Source: Schistocephalus solidus (lineage: Eukaryota > Platyhelminthes > Cestoda > Diphyllobothriidea > Diphyllobothriidae). From it: 64,000 nt of DNA. How positions within the stretch are numbered: the first letter of the stretch is position 1; the number at the start of each line of letters is the position of its first letter. Below, in pieces: positions 36,701-48,371 of the stretch. The stretch lies in NCBI GenBank assembly GCA_017591395.1, contig WEDG01000858.1, positions 1-64,000 on the forward strand, given 5' to 3'. The position numbers and the translations under genes were made by a program. The notes below the pieces were generated by a model. The model saw only the letters and a list, made by a program, of their open reading frames with translations, did no database searches and was not told the DNA's origin.

Positions 36701-39444
36701 AGAAACTCGTGTTTTCGCTAGGCAATGCTTATATGACTCACTGGCAGGACACGGGAGTAGGAAATTTCCGTGATACTGGTCAATTTGGTCTAAATTCCGG
36801 AGGCATTAGGGTAACGTAAGAATTTGGATTATTATGCCGAAATATTTAAACTTCCTGGAATTCGGCGAAATTCAACTTTATTAAGCGGGGGCGTTCGTAC
36901 TCCAGTTATCTAGTGGGAGGTTCCAAAGAAGAATATTAACTTTTTTTATAGCTAGGTGGGTAGATTCTCTCCGTAGAAAGTGGCAGATTCTTCCAAAGAT
37001 GTTTTAAAAAGTCGTAGGTATACATAAATGCAAAACACCTTTATTCCATTCTGGGAAATTTTGAATTATTTTGAATGTTAGTTTAGGTGTCATATAAGTG
37101 AGCTACTTTCTTCTCCGTGTTGCAAAATGTTTTGCAAGAAAAGTACCAAAAATAAATTCTTGATCAAGCATTTTTTAGTTGAATATCGATCTCGCCTTTC
37201 TGAATTTCGTCGATAAATTCGCACTGGTATTATTTCAGGGTTGAACTATTGTATAGCAAACTTTAATTTGCACCTTTCGGTGGTAATCTTTAGAAACTTA
37301 TATTTTGCCTTAATACGGTAGCACATTGGTGTTATATTTACTCAGGATGTTTAGCTACCCTTTTTGGGGCTCATTTTCGTTATTGCATTTCGTGATTTGT
37401 TGACTCGTCAAGCTTATTTGAGAATTCAGTTTAGGACAACGGACTATTAGAAGCCTATATATCGTGACATCAATTTAGTCACATTTTCTGATTGCTGGAT
37501 TGAGTTCATAATCGTCTGTCTACGATGAAAGCGGGCTATTTCTCAGAATTTTCAAAATATCCCTTAATAAACCTCAAGCTTGGTCAATATCAAGAGTTCT
37601 AAGCCCACAACACTCGAATGTAGTGTCACCGGATTTTTATAATTAACATAATTTCCTGCTGTAGGGAATCCTTTTAATTCTCAAGTAAAGGAACGGTGAC
37701 AGTGAACGATGATGTACTAGCTCTAAATATGGTAATGATATCGTCATTGTTCATTTTAATGCCTTCTTATGTATATTGGGTTTCTGCGTATTTTTTTTCA
37801 GTTGTCCCTGACGTTTGTCTTTTATTAGCCTTATCCAGCAGACCAGGGTCATTTTTCTCTGGAAACAAGAAAGTACTTTAATTTATTTAGAATCTCTCGA
37901 ATTCTTTCATGTCTTCCCCAATTGTAGGCCATTTAGCTACAGGCTGGACACGTTTCCTTTAATTTTACCTCTCTCCTACACATTTATAGGCAATTTTCGT
38001 GAAAATTCTGTTTAAAGCACTCAGCTAACTTAAAATTTAATACATGAACTGCCTAGCACGGATATAGTCAACAATTCAACTGGGCTAGCTAGCATGCCAA
38101 AAGTGGGGCTCTGTCAAATCTTACGAGCAAGCCCTCTCGGTCATCGCCACCATCAATTTACCAGATCAAAAGGCGAATATGCTGCCTGCCCTCCCTATGC
38201 ACCCGCTATCCCCATACCGCTCCTGGTAAACACAATTAAACTAGTCCTCCTTTCTCTCCTTCTCACATCCTTACCGTGGGAAAAGGAACCAAAACTCTCA
38301 AACGGAGCATGACTTTTGACGACAAGGTGTTGTTTGTCTTGTGACTGTTTGTAATTAGGCATTTGAATAACACTCTGAAGTCAATTGCTGAGTTTCATAA
38401 TCATGGAAAGCTTCTTGCTTAGCTCATTTCTTATTTATTTTATAAACCATGACTTAGAACTTCCAGGACTTCGTAAAGTAGCGCCGCATATCTATTTTTG
38501 TTAGCTTCTTATTTCTTTTAACAATTATTTTCACTCAAAGCTTACGTTATCACCAGTTGGGTTTAATCCATACTTCCGTAAAGCATGGAAAGTAAATCAT
38601 TCATCGAGAGTTGGCCAAAAATGCATTCTCTAGCTTTGATAATTCCATTTTGAGAAATTTATTTGACGGCAAAAATTAAAATGGATGACCTCATCTGGAA
38701 CAATTTCTTTTCTTGGTTAAAAACCGAACGACGATCGAAAGGTACGAATATAAAAAATATTAACAGGTATCTGATGTCGATGTGCACTCTACGTCCGCAC
38801 GCCTGTAATGAAAATGAAGTTTACAAAAACTGCTAAGATTACTTACTATCAAGCTGCATTTTATGTATTTGTTAGCCACCATGCCCATAGATTACTTCAT
38901 TAAAACTCTATCTATCGCTAAATAAAAGCCGCTACTTTCAGAAAGAAGGAACTATTGCTGCCTTGTTTTTAGTCATGGTCACGACCAAGTCAGTCCGTCT
39001 GCAAGACGATTTGTAATATGGGAATGATAGCAGGGAATGATAGCCTGTAGGGAAAGAAATGTGATATTCCTGAATACATAAAAAGTAAACGATCACAAAT
39101 GCACTGCACGTTTGTTTTAACGTATTGAAACGGTACAGTGTAGTTCATGAGAGTACACTTATCCGTGTCCTACTGCGCATTTTGGTGTGGAAAGGGGAAA
39201 CTAAGGTCAACATCAGAATTATATTGACTCAAGTCTCATTTATTTCTGCTCAATTAGAGCTAATTGGAGATGAGGTTGGATGCTTTTACTGGGATCAAAA
39301 ACTGTTCCTCTGAAGCTAAGCAACCAATACGTTGGACACCCGTTCTTTGGCATTGAGAATTTATTATCTTTTATGCGGACAAAGATATCTCTCATTGAGC
39401 AGCCATTCGATATGATCGGCTCTAATTATCTGAAAAAGCCATGC

Positions 39445-39656
39445 TGCATTCGTTGATAAACGCTCTCCGATCGCTAACGGAATACACTTGTCTCGTGCTG
39501 CCTTCAGGCTCACTGTCGATACCCGCGAGCGGCCGCACAGCGTCTCGTGGTAAAATAGGCAGATGAATGTTGCCGGCAAATACGAGAGAGACTTGAATGG
39601 CCGTTTCTGGCTTAGTAGCCGTCGTCAACCAGTCATAACCAACCCCAGGTGGTGCA
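39445..39656 (-). mobile_element. tRNA-derived SINE body, inverted
   Basis: Read on -: 'gggtggtgcaccacctgggg', 'gactggttgacgacggct', 'ggccattcaagtctctctcg', then 'gccggcaacattcatctgcc' and a tail with 'gttagcgatcggagagcg'. It matches the SINE body of 43860-43960 and 44900-45060. It lies back to back with the + copy that follows. Confidence 0.75.
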
Positions 39657-39666
39657 CCACCCGTGG

Positions 39667-39832
39667 ATCGATCGTTCAGTGGTAAGAGCATATGGCTTCT
39701 GATCAATGGGTCGCGGATTCGATCCTCGGATTGTGCACCAGCTAGGGCTTACTATAACTGAATGACGACGGCTAGTAAGCCAAACATGCCCATTCCAGTC
39801 TCCCTCGTCTTTCCGGCAATATTCAAAAGCCA
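39667..39832 (+). mobile_element. tRNA-derived SINE with head
   Basis: Head: 'gatcgttcagtggtaagagc' (box A-like) and 'ggattcgatcctcgg' (box B-like: GATTCGATCC). Then the body 'gacgacggctagtaagcca', 'cccattccagtctccctcg' and 'ccggcaatattca'. Known: tRNA-type SINEs are transcribed by Pol III from such internal boxes and are moved by LINE enzymes. 3' part missing. Confidence 0.75.
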
Positions 39833-41277
39833 TGCTAACAAATAATTTAAAAATAAAATTTTACTTTGTGCCAATGTTAATCAAATTATTTAATTTAGCA
39901 TCCTTTAAAAATCTGTGAACAAGGTTATTTATTTTCGCGAAATGCGCTAGAGCGACGGAGTCTTTTATAAAGCCATAGCCACTTTAATGATGGAAAACCA
40001 CATTCAATTAATTTTAATCATCAAGTGGAAGTACTTTTCAGTACCGTTTGTCTAACTTTAAACAGATAGGCATTAGGAAGAACTTTAGATGTTCAGCTTA
40101 GCATGCGTACAGAGTATCTTGAAAGTATAGGAGAGCCTTCGTCCTTCAAATTGGTCCCTTGTGGTCCAGAACATAGAGTTATATTTAAAGCTTGTATGTT
40201 GCCTAAGTATTTGGTTTTCAGATTGTTTTTTTGCGGTTTTGGGTTGTGTACTTACAACATAAAGAGTCTTGAATTTGAAGTGCCCACAGTTATTGGAGAA
40301 AATAGCCTGCTGCCTTTGTTACCTAGTGTTTTTCTCTCGACACATCTTCGAGCTGCATCCCGTTTCTGTGGCTGTATGCTCTTAGGAGATTTTAAAGCCT
40401 AAAGACGGAACACGTACAATTCTCAGAATCGATAGTGCACATAGCTGGATTGAGATGCAATTATTTTGTCTCCCTTGAATTTGAGAATGATCAGACCAAT
40501 ATCTAGAAAGTTTTTGATCACGGCAGAAGAAACTATACTGGTCGTTTCTGACAGACAGAAAAGGCTAAGCTTATGTACTTCCCTACGATGTTATTAAAGT
40601 CCGGAAGTGGTGCCCTATTATGTATGCTGTGTTATAAATAATTTCGACCAGACTGCGTTCAAAGCCAACCATTAACACAGTGGGGAAAAACAAAGTCTCC
40701 AAGCGCTTCCGGGGGATTTTGAATGACAGTTGGAAATCCAAATTTTCTCACTACCAATTTCAGTGTGCCTCCATAATGATTTAGCTTTAATCGAATTTCG
40801 ACCTAAAGTCGACGTTTATTTCTCTTCGTTCGTCTTTTACTTTCTGAAAAACCCCAAATTTGATAAAACTTATCTTGCACTGTTCGATATATAAAGCTGA
40901 TTAAAAATTATTTGTAAAAATTTTGGATTGACGGAGTTAAGTCTAGTCGGCCCTGCAACCCGGCTGCTGCCTAGTCGTTGGGTACAATCATTGGTTTATA
41001 TGCCACCTCTTTCCAACAGGAGTAAGATGAAAATACTGCAGACCTACATCCAATCGATGTTTTATGTTGGCAATTTTTTCTCCATTGCCGTCGCTCGGTT
41101 ACCGTTAGAGACCAAAGTTACGCCAAAGATATAGACTGAGAACGAATCCAGCACGAAATCAAATTAACTCCTAAACTCTGCATGTTACGTCAACTGAATG
41201 AATCATACACACACCCCTTCAGCTAAGCTGCCCCGCGCACAAACGTGACTCAAGGACTCATACTTTTGGATGTCTAG

Positions 41278-41485
41278 ACGAAGCAGGCCCTTCGGTGGTG
41301 AACGAGTTAGATGAAGAACCTCTTGTGTGCATAGCAAAAACTCGCATTAATGCCGCTGTTGCTAGTGCTGGTGGTCGCACCAGATCATACGCTGAGCTGA
41401 GTGGGCTTCACATATTCACGCTAAGATACGTTGCCATTTTCTTGTTGAGAGCAGCACGCAAGCACTTACAAATGACTACAGGCAC
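41278..41485 (+). CDS. Possible exon, unidentified
   Basis: Open between acceptor 'acttttggatgtctag' and donor 'gtaagc': DEAGPSVVNELDEEPLV, then AKTRINAAVASAGG and later HIFTLRYVAIFLL. Composition is more protein-like than its surroundings. No family recognised; the phase is 1 in, 2 out. May be chance. Confidence 0.22.
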
Positions 41486-41504
41486 GTAAGCACACAGAAG
41501 TAAC

Positions 41505-41653
41505 CTGCAAGTTGATCATAACACCCACAATATCACAGCCGATCAATTCGCCAGAGTGAGGGCACATGAGCATTGCTTTGTCAGTTTCATATGTATCGGA
41601 ATCCTCCAGAAGGGTCTTCATATTACTGTTGGTATACTCAGAAGCGCATCTCA
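41505..41653 (-). CDS. Possible exon, unidentified
   Basis: Open on - between acceptor 'ctattaataatttaaaag' and donor 'gttact': CASEYTNSNMKTLLED, then AMLMCPHSGELIGCDIVG and VMINLQ. No family recognised. It lies only 20 bp from a possible + exon, so at most one of the two is likely real. Confidence 0.25.
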
Positions 41654-42094
41654 CTTTTAAATTATTAATAGAAAGAGAAAATCTTGGCAAAGGAATTCCA
41701 TATTACGGGGAGTATGATTACTCGATGAGTTGGCTTATGAATTAAGGTCTCCGTTGTTAAGTGCTACGTTTCAATTACAGCGGTGCTCGGGAGGGGATGA
41801 TATTTATCTTTTTCTCAAGCGATTCACTGTTTCTCCTCTTCTTAAACGTGATTTCCTAGACAGTGGGATGAAACAAGAAGCTTTAAACCTGCCATGATGA
41901 CAGGCCGATATTTTTACCTTAGAATCGAGTCACGCATGATGTAATGAAGAATTGGAAGATATGAGTGTGGTTGGGTGTTAAAAGTAAACTTTTTCTATTA
42001 TATTTTTAGGTTAAAAAGTCAAAACAAGTATTTCAACGTTTAACGAGTGCTCACATTTAAACAAAACTTTCTTCAGTTTGAGGCTTACCTGATA

Positions 42095-42560
42095 TTACCG
42101 GCAAAGAAAAGGGTGACTCTCAGGCTGTTGACGGCTAATGAGCTAGAAATGACCATTCCAGTCTCTTTTGTCTTTACTGGCCATATTCATCTTCCTATGA
42201 CACTAACCGATATCCGGCTGCTGAAGGGGGCTCAAAAGTGAGCCCCAATGCAGAACGGGACGAGTGAGTTACGTTAGCGATTGATGAACGTTCATCCACG
42301 AATGTCAATGTTGTCGCTGTAAACCAGCAAGACAATGAGCTCGTTGCATAATGGTTAGGGTGTTAGACTTCCGATCAACAGGTTGCGGAGTAGGGCCTCT
42401 GCTGGTGCGCGATCTTGATTTGGGTGTGACTGGCTAATGAGCCAGAAATGACCATTCCATTCTCCTTATTCTTTAGTGGCGATATTCATTTTCCTATGAC
42501 ACTAGCCGCTATGCGGCTGCTAGTAGGGCTCGAGAGTGAGCCCCAATGCGGTCAGTATAA
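42095..42560 (+). mobile_element. SINE tandem: body, head, body
   Basis: Body 1: 'gttgacggctaatgagc', 'accattccagtctcttttg', a 'ctcaaaagtgagccccaatg' block, and the tail 'gttcatccacgaatgtcaat' (to about 42325). Head: 'gctcgttgcataatggttag' and 'ggttgcggagtagggcc' (about 42340-42400, box B decayed). Body 2: 'gactggctaatgagccag', 'accattccattctcc', 'ctcgagagtgagccccaatg'. The order shows a dimeric insertion or amplification of a unit. Confidence 0.75.
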
Positions 42561-43160
42561 GTATCAGCATATTTGAGGGAAATGTAGGTGAGTTACCTTT
42601 TAATTTCCTATTTCTACATGCGAGTTGTCGCATCAAAAAAAGAGTATCTCGGGCTGTTGACGAGGCCAATTGATATGAGCCAACTGGGTGGAACATAGTT
42701 TAAAAAGAGCAGAAAGTGAAAAAAACTCACGATGATATTAAGAAGAAAAAAGGGTCGCCCTTAGGGGAGGGGGGACTGTCAAATGGGGGGCATCGCGGAT
42801 GTCACCTGGATCATCACCGAAGTGCGGAAGATGCAGCCAGACACTCCCTTGCTGGTTGCAGAGTTCGCCGAGTGATTTCAAAGGCAGAAATATCCGCCCA
42901 GATCATCCTCGGTCCGTTGCGGTTCAAACCAAGGGAGATCGTTCATAGACCGCATGGACTATGGCCAACAGGTTTGGCTGATGCGAATACTCACGGTGTT
43001 ACCAAGGTGTGCCGATAGTTAAGCAGGGAAGACCTCGCGGACCTCCGCAAGGGAATTAGGGTGTGCGAGCCTTTGAATTAAATAATAAACATAAATAAAT
43101 GTTACTCAAATATAGCTAGTAGTATTCTAAATAGCTTTTCTGACGTTGCCCTCGGAGCTT

Positions 43161-43742
43161 TCAGTTCGTGTTGTAGCTCACGCCATTATATCGATCTAAC
43201 TTTTGCTTAAAAGCCTCCATGGATTCCGACATAACAACATCCAGAGAAAGATTATTCCAAGCTTTGACTACTCTTTTGGAGCAGAAGTACTTCCGAGTAT
43301 CTAGCTTAGCTCCAGTCACTCGTAATTTGAAAGGATGACCTCTCAAGTTCGGTGTTGTTGCTAACTCGAAGAAATCACCTGGGACAAGACAACAGTCCCG
43401 AACGCGTAGTATGCGGAAAGTTAGTATCAGGTCTCCTCGAAGCTGTCTATATCGCAAGAAAATGAGAGTGAGTTTCGACAGCCGTGTTTCATAAGGCTGT
43501 GAGTCATGTCCAAGGATAAGTTTGGTTGCTCGCCTTTGGACCTTTTCGAGGATGTTGGTGTCCTTCACCGCCCAGGGTCTCCAAGCTTGGATAGCGGACA
43601 CCAACTGTGGTCGCACGAAGGTTCCGAAGACTTTGGTGAAGCAGTCGGTATTGAAGGCTGAAAAAGCTCGTTTGACGAGGTACAGAATCAACATCGCTGA
43701 CTTCGCTACCTTTGCGCAATGTAGGGAGTGTTTAAGCGAGAG
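43161..43742 (-). pseudogene. CR1-like LINE, RT C-terminal fragment
   Basis: A frame of 177 codons is uninterrupted on - and continues upstream to about 43742 (SLKHSLHCAKVAKSA). It reads VKRAFSAFNTDC, then FVRPQLVSAIQAW, ILEKVQRRATKLI, LRYRQLRGDLILTFRIL, NLRGHPFKLRVTGAKLD and KAWNNLSLDVVMSES. This is the typical end of CR1/jockey-type reverse transcriptases, where the polypeptide finishes soon after the W-N-LP block. The natural stop is at 43161. The 5' side is cut by a SINE at about 43742. No disabling change is visible in this part, so the copy is younger than the zinc-finger LINE copies. The catalytic motifs are missing. Confidence 0.85.
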
Positions 43743-43965
43743 CGCTCATCCACGAATGTCAATAATCCCTATCTGAATCGCAATACAGCGAGCCCATTGC
43801 TCAGTGGTTAGAGCGTTGGACTTCTGATCGTCGGGGGTTTGAGCCTCGGGTGGTGCACCACCTGGGGTTGGGTGTAACTGGTTGCTGACGGCTAATAAGC
43901 CATAAATGGCCATTCCAGTCGCCCTTAATGTTGCCGGACATTATTCCAGATCCGGACGGTTGTAA
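43735..43965 (+). mobile_element. tRNA-derived SINE, best-preserved head
   Basis: Starts with the tail/linker 'catccacgaatgtcaataat' and 'caatacagcgagcc', then the head 'cattgctcagtggttagagc' (box A), 'gttggacttctgatc' (anticodon-arm region) and 'gggtttgagcctcgg' (box B-like GGTTTGAGCC). The body follows: 'gtggtgcaccacctgggg', 'gttgctgacggctaataagc', 'ccattccagtcgcccttaat', truncated at about 43965. Confidence 0.8.
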
Positions 43966-44611
43966 TGGCTTACATCGTGCTTAATAGGACGAAGTGGCAT
44001 TTCTTATCTCGTGTATATTTGAAACGTTTTGAGCACAATTAGGTTTTCTGCAGTTATGAAAATATTGCCTCACTTTTCATAATAAGACTGTTGGAAGTTC
44101 TGCTACCCCATAAATAATTGAAAGCATGAACAAACTTTGCGATATTTTTAGGGTTTCGACTATCCGGACTTTTCTCCAGACTCAGGGCCATCTTATCATT
44201 TGGACGCATCTCCACACAGTTCAAAAAATAGGGTACGGTAGGTTTCTATCCTCATTCACTGGAAATAAAGGCTAGCAGAAATTTATGCTCACCTAGCAAC
44301 TTTTTAGAGGTATGCTTGGGGCTGTTTTCGATATTTTATTTTTCACTCTGAAATCTTGAGATGGTTGCCACAGATGAACTGATCACTCCATGAAATTCAG
44401 TTCTGAGTAGAACAGTGGCAAACAACTTTCTGCGGACCAAACAGGTTCGCGGGGAAGTTATTCTTAAGTATTCCTCTAGATCCCTTCCTACGCATTCAGT
44501 GCTCCACATGAGCTCTTCTCTTCCATCGGCACGGAGTCAAAGGAATTTCGGTGTGGTTAGAGGTTGATCTAAGAGTATTAGGTCTGCACCAAACAGTCTT
44601 CGTTTTCGTTG

Positions 44612-44881
44612 GCGGATGGATGTTTTACTGGTCGGCTACGGGACTCACTCGTCCCGTTCCATTTTGGGATCGGCTCTGGAGCCCCGCCAGTAACCGCACA
44701 GGGGCTAGTACTGTAGGCAGATGAGCATTGCCGACAAATAAAGAGAAGCTGAAATGAGCATTTCTGGTTTATTCGCCATCAACCAGTCATACCTAACCCC
44801 AGCTGTTGCATCACCCGAGGTTCTAACCAACAACCTGCTGATTAGAAGTCCAACGCTCTAACCATTGAGCAATGGGCTGGT
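44612..44881 (-). mobile_element. tRNA-derived SINE, full unit on -
   Basis: Read on -: head 'cccattgctcaatggttag', 'gttggacttctaatcagc', a disturbed box B region ('ggttagaacctcgggtg'), body 'gactggttgatggcgaat', 'ggcaatgctcatctgcc' and the tail 'acgggacgagtgagtcccg'. It forms an inverted pair with the following + copy. Confidence 0.75.
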
Positions 44882-44899
44882 TGTCTTGCCGGTTGACTG

Positions 44900-45305
44900 T
44901 TATTAGTGGCTGATGACGGCTACTAAGCCAGAAATGGCCATTCTAGTGTCCCTTGGCTTTGGCGGCAAGGAGCTCTACCTGCTCTACAAGCCGCTTTACG
45001 GTTGCTGGCGGGGCTCGAGAGTGAACCCCAAGGCAGAACGAGTGAGTCCCGTATCCGATCGGTGAAGCGTCCATCCGCCAAGGTCAATAATCCCTATCTG
45101 AATCGCAATACAGCGAGCCTCGGGTGGTGCACCACCTGGGGTTGGGTGTAACTGGTTGATGACGGCTGAAGTGCCAAAAATGGTCATTGCAGTCTCCCCT
45201 GCCTTTTGCGGCCACATTCATTTGTCTATGACACTAGCCGCTATGCAACCACCGGTGGGACTCAGCAGTGAGCCCCAACGCAGAATGGACGAGTGAGTTC
45301 CATTA
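44900..45305 (+). mobile_element. SINE tandem, second head precisely deleted
   Basis: Unit 1 body 44900-45060 ('gatgacggctactaagcc', 'gctcgagagtgaaccccaag', 'gagtgagtcccgtatccg'), then the linker 'caatacagcgagcc' to about 45120. Unit 2 resumes directly at 'tcgggtggtgcaccacctgg' and runs to about 45305. Against 43795-43860, the whole tRNA head is absent. Confidence 0.75.
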
Positions 45306-45309
45306 ATGT

Positions 45310-46520
45310 GTCCCTTAGAAGCACATACTTTGAAATAAGAACGAATACTTGTTAACAAAAAAAGCTAACTCCAGAGTTTTCGACAAAACGTAATCAGAAA
45401 CAGTAATCACATCGACTTTTTTGCTACCTCTATTTGCAGTCTGTAGTAGTTACAGTTACGATGCCAGATTACTCGACAAAAAAACCCAGCTTGAGAGAAA
45501 ATGTTATTAGCAACTTTAAATATTTACTTAGAAGCAAACTATGTACCTCATAGAGCCAAAAGACCAGGAATGTCGCATAAGATTAATATCTTATTTAATC
45601 TTTAAAAGTAATGAAGTGTGACTGCAATGCGGGCTTACAATAACTTCTTTATGTTTATCTGAACAATACAGCGGTTGATGAAGCGGATTTGCTTTTAATT
45701 GGACGAACTTCAACACCGTAAGAAAAGGGAATTTAAACAGTCCTAAAATACGGGTGCTTTGCGGTAAATTACTGAAAGAGTACTTATTCTCGTGGTTTAA
45801 ATCAAACTTTAACTCTAATTTAAACGCTTATCTTAACCCAAAACCTAAGGTTTACCTTAACCGTTACCGTAATTTTAGCCTTAATCTTACGGGAACTGAG
45901 CGCGAAGTAACCTGCAATAAGGAGGTCTTCTATCCCGTGTCTTACCTTTTACGCATATAGTAATATACCAATATAACACGGATGAAGCTATATTTTGCCA
46001 TACAAACGAATTGAATGCAGTAATCGAAACCAATAGCTCTACAAACCAGCCCGTTTAAAGAAAGATAGTAAAGATTTAAAGCAGCTGAACAGGATGAAGG
46101 GTTGGTATGGCGTTAGAGTTCGTTAAACAAACCCATTTGTACCTCCACCAATGTAATTAAACAAGTCAAAAGACGAGGGCAGTTTGTCAACATGCGCAAA
46201 ATACTTCTGATAATCAGCAACTCATGGCATTATGATATAAGTCCTCGAACATTACAAGGGACCACGGTGCAGGTAGGCCGTACCAAATGCGAAACCGCAT
46301 GGCTAATGGCACGCGCTTATCAGGTTGTGCAGAGTTAACACGAGGCATCGCTGCTGTCGTACAAATGTGCTTTGCACGCCTTAGATGGAGACCTTCACGC
46401 CGCACTGCCTCCAAGTCCATCACCAGCTCGGACAGTCAACTGGCGCGTGGAAGAGAAAAGAGAGGCTGAGGCAGACCCTGAGGAACTCCTCCCAATGACA
46501 AAGAAAAGAATTCCTTATTC
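45310..46520. other. No gene recognised
   Basis: Contains the telomere-like element at 45727-45942. 46287-46469 (+) and 46214-46423 (-) are open on opposite strands, without known domains. Confidence 0.4.
45727..45942. repeat. Telomere-like core element, copy 3
   Basis: Core of degenerate TTAACC/CCTAAG-type units ('cttaacccaaaacctaagg', 'ccttaaccgttaccg'). Ends are inverted: left 'gggtgctttgcggtaaatta', right, read backwards, 'ggttacttcgcgctcagtt', and a terminal GGGATAGAAGACC-like block near 45942. Confidence 0.5.
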
Positions 46521-46524
46521 TTAT

Positions 46525-46685
46525 GAGGAGCCGTGGCTCGGAAGGCTTCTAATCGGCAGAACAACTCAGTTTTCCCAAGACTTAAAGTTTAGCTGCAATG
46601 GTTTCTTCTCAATGTGACTTTAATGGTATTTTTAGTTATGTGATTTCCTCATCACACTAATTTTAACCTGGTACATATAGTGGCA
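46525..46685 (+). mobile_element. LINE 3' UTR remnant
   Basis: 'gccgtggctcggaaggc', 'gctgcaatggtttcttctc' and 'atgtgactttaatgg' match blocks of the zinc-finger LINE 3' UTR near 21880-22010 and 59805-59935. No coding part is seen. Confidence 0.5.
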
Positions 46686-46689
46686 ACCA

Positions 46690-48365
46690 GACCCTGTGTG
46701 GCACGCGGAGACAAGCTGCTCAGCTTTTTTCAGCCAGCGCGCCCGCGGCCACATACGGTCATCGGGCTATTGCTCCGCCTTCGAAGCAATTTGGATGTAG
46801 GACGTGATAGGGTGGCCGGTTTTCTTTGAAGCTGTCCCATAAAATGATTCACGTGCAAGTCAACGATACCGCGTCTACTGCTTCGGGGCAGGTTTTGAAC
46901 ATCGTCACTCGAGGCGGGCGAATAGTCGATAATGGCGATTTTCAAACTTACTGAAACCCTCATTCAAAAAGCCCCCTTCTGTTAGTGAATTGAAGAAAGT
47001 CTATTTAAGTATAAGCCCGGTAAAAATTAACAGACACAAATTCATCGTGTGCAAGGTTGTTTAGTGGGTTAGAATGCAAGTGAAAACTTAAAGTTGCTTT
47101 CTTTATGTGAGCAGCATTTGATAAATTATAGACTGCTCACTTTCAGGATGTGTAATATGCAAATTCACTAGACGCTAAACCCATCGAGTTCTTAATGTAA
47201 ATTTTTAAATATGGCTGGGGATAGCAAATATGGCACGAGTGGACTTTCGGTACTGATAACTACTGCAGATACCCACCAGTTAATCAATGTCTTATGGCGT
47301 GCGGGCATTTACGTTAGCTTTTTTCTAGGTATCTGTGTAAGTCAAACTTCGGAAGTAAGTTTTTATTATAATATCTGCTTCATTTATCATTTTTTATCTC
47401 CTAATATGTCAACCATTCAATCTAAAAATATTTACAAATAAGTTTTGGCCTCAGGTTTTGGAAAAATATGACCTTTTTAAGCGTTGCACCTGAGAAAATT
47501 GTGTATTTTAGTTTTAAAAAAAAGCTTGATTACTAAATCTGAGGATAATAAGTAATGTGAATAATCTTGCCGATATCTCAAAACTTTATGTGATTGCAGA
47601 CGAATCAGAAGCTATCATACCTCTTTTCTCAAATAAAAATCTTTAAGGCATTGGCATTTTTATGGTATATGCAATATGTAAAGTTTTTATTAGATATGAT
47701 TATAGTTTTGTAGGTGAAGCAGCCAGTTGAAACCACATGTCATATACTCAGTTATATTTTACTGTAACAAAAAGTATTTCCGACTCGAAAGTCTTCCAGA
47801 CACATTTGGATGTCGGATCGCGATTTTCAAGGCATGGTCTGTATAGTGAAAGGAAATTTTTCAATTAGGTAAAGCAGTTTGCTGTCCAAAGAACAGGTAT
47901 GTAACGTATTGCTAGAATCAAAAATTATATCGACTCGTGACTGTATGTTTACGAAGTTTTCGATTTCCTTAAGCTTCAATAAACTGGAAGATTGAGTTGA
48001 ATAAAGCAAACTAATAAAGTCCAAACTTCTCTAAAGGAATGAATATTACTTCGACAAACTGACGCTTCCCTATTTATTTCTCTAGGTTCTCGTTTCGAGG
48101 TTAAAAGACGATGTAATGATCCGAAATTTCTGCCGGTGGCCCAGTAAGCGTAAAGTAAACCGCTTATGAAGGTAACAATCGTTACTATTGTGGTAACCTT
48201 ACCTTATTTAATTATTTGGATGGCAATATAATGCTTCAATTGATTTATTTAAAATTAACAGTAGATAGTGAAAAATCTTTGAACCTATGATCCTTTTTTG
48301 CCACACCATTTTTTTCTCTTTCAAAATATACTTACAAGACCCTTATCAAGTGTTATCTGGACTGA
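46690..48365. other. No gene recognised
   Basis: A GC-richer part at 46730-46963 is open on - (RSSRRGIVDLHVNHF, SNSPMTVCGRGRAG). It could be a retroelement or exon piece; I cannot identify it. Confidence 0.35.
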
Positions 48366-48371
48366 TTAGTA

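Larger units (their letters stand above)
33000..39440. other. Long stretch with no recognised gene
   Basis: Contains the inverted-repeat element at 33152-33446 and a hairpin at 33719-33757. Open frames such as 33629-33859, 35155-35403 and 38094-38312 (+) show no known domain and no clear splice framework. Confidence 0.45.
39835..42090. other. Mostly unassigned, two weak exon-like frames
   Basis: See the two entries near 41278-41653. 40103-40402 (+) is open and ends LLGDFKA, faintly like a LINE endonuclease LGDFNA motif, but the rest does not support it. Confidence 0.3.

Noticed and set aside
42716..43060. Possible RNA gene (GC-rich, with ggttcaaacc and gttaagcaggg)
   Set aside because: Neither a tRNA nor a 5S rRNA fold can be built; no matching box A or stems.
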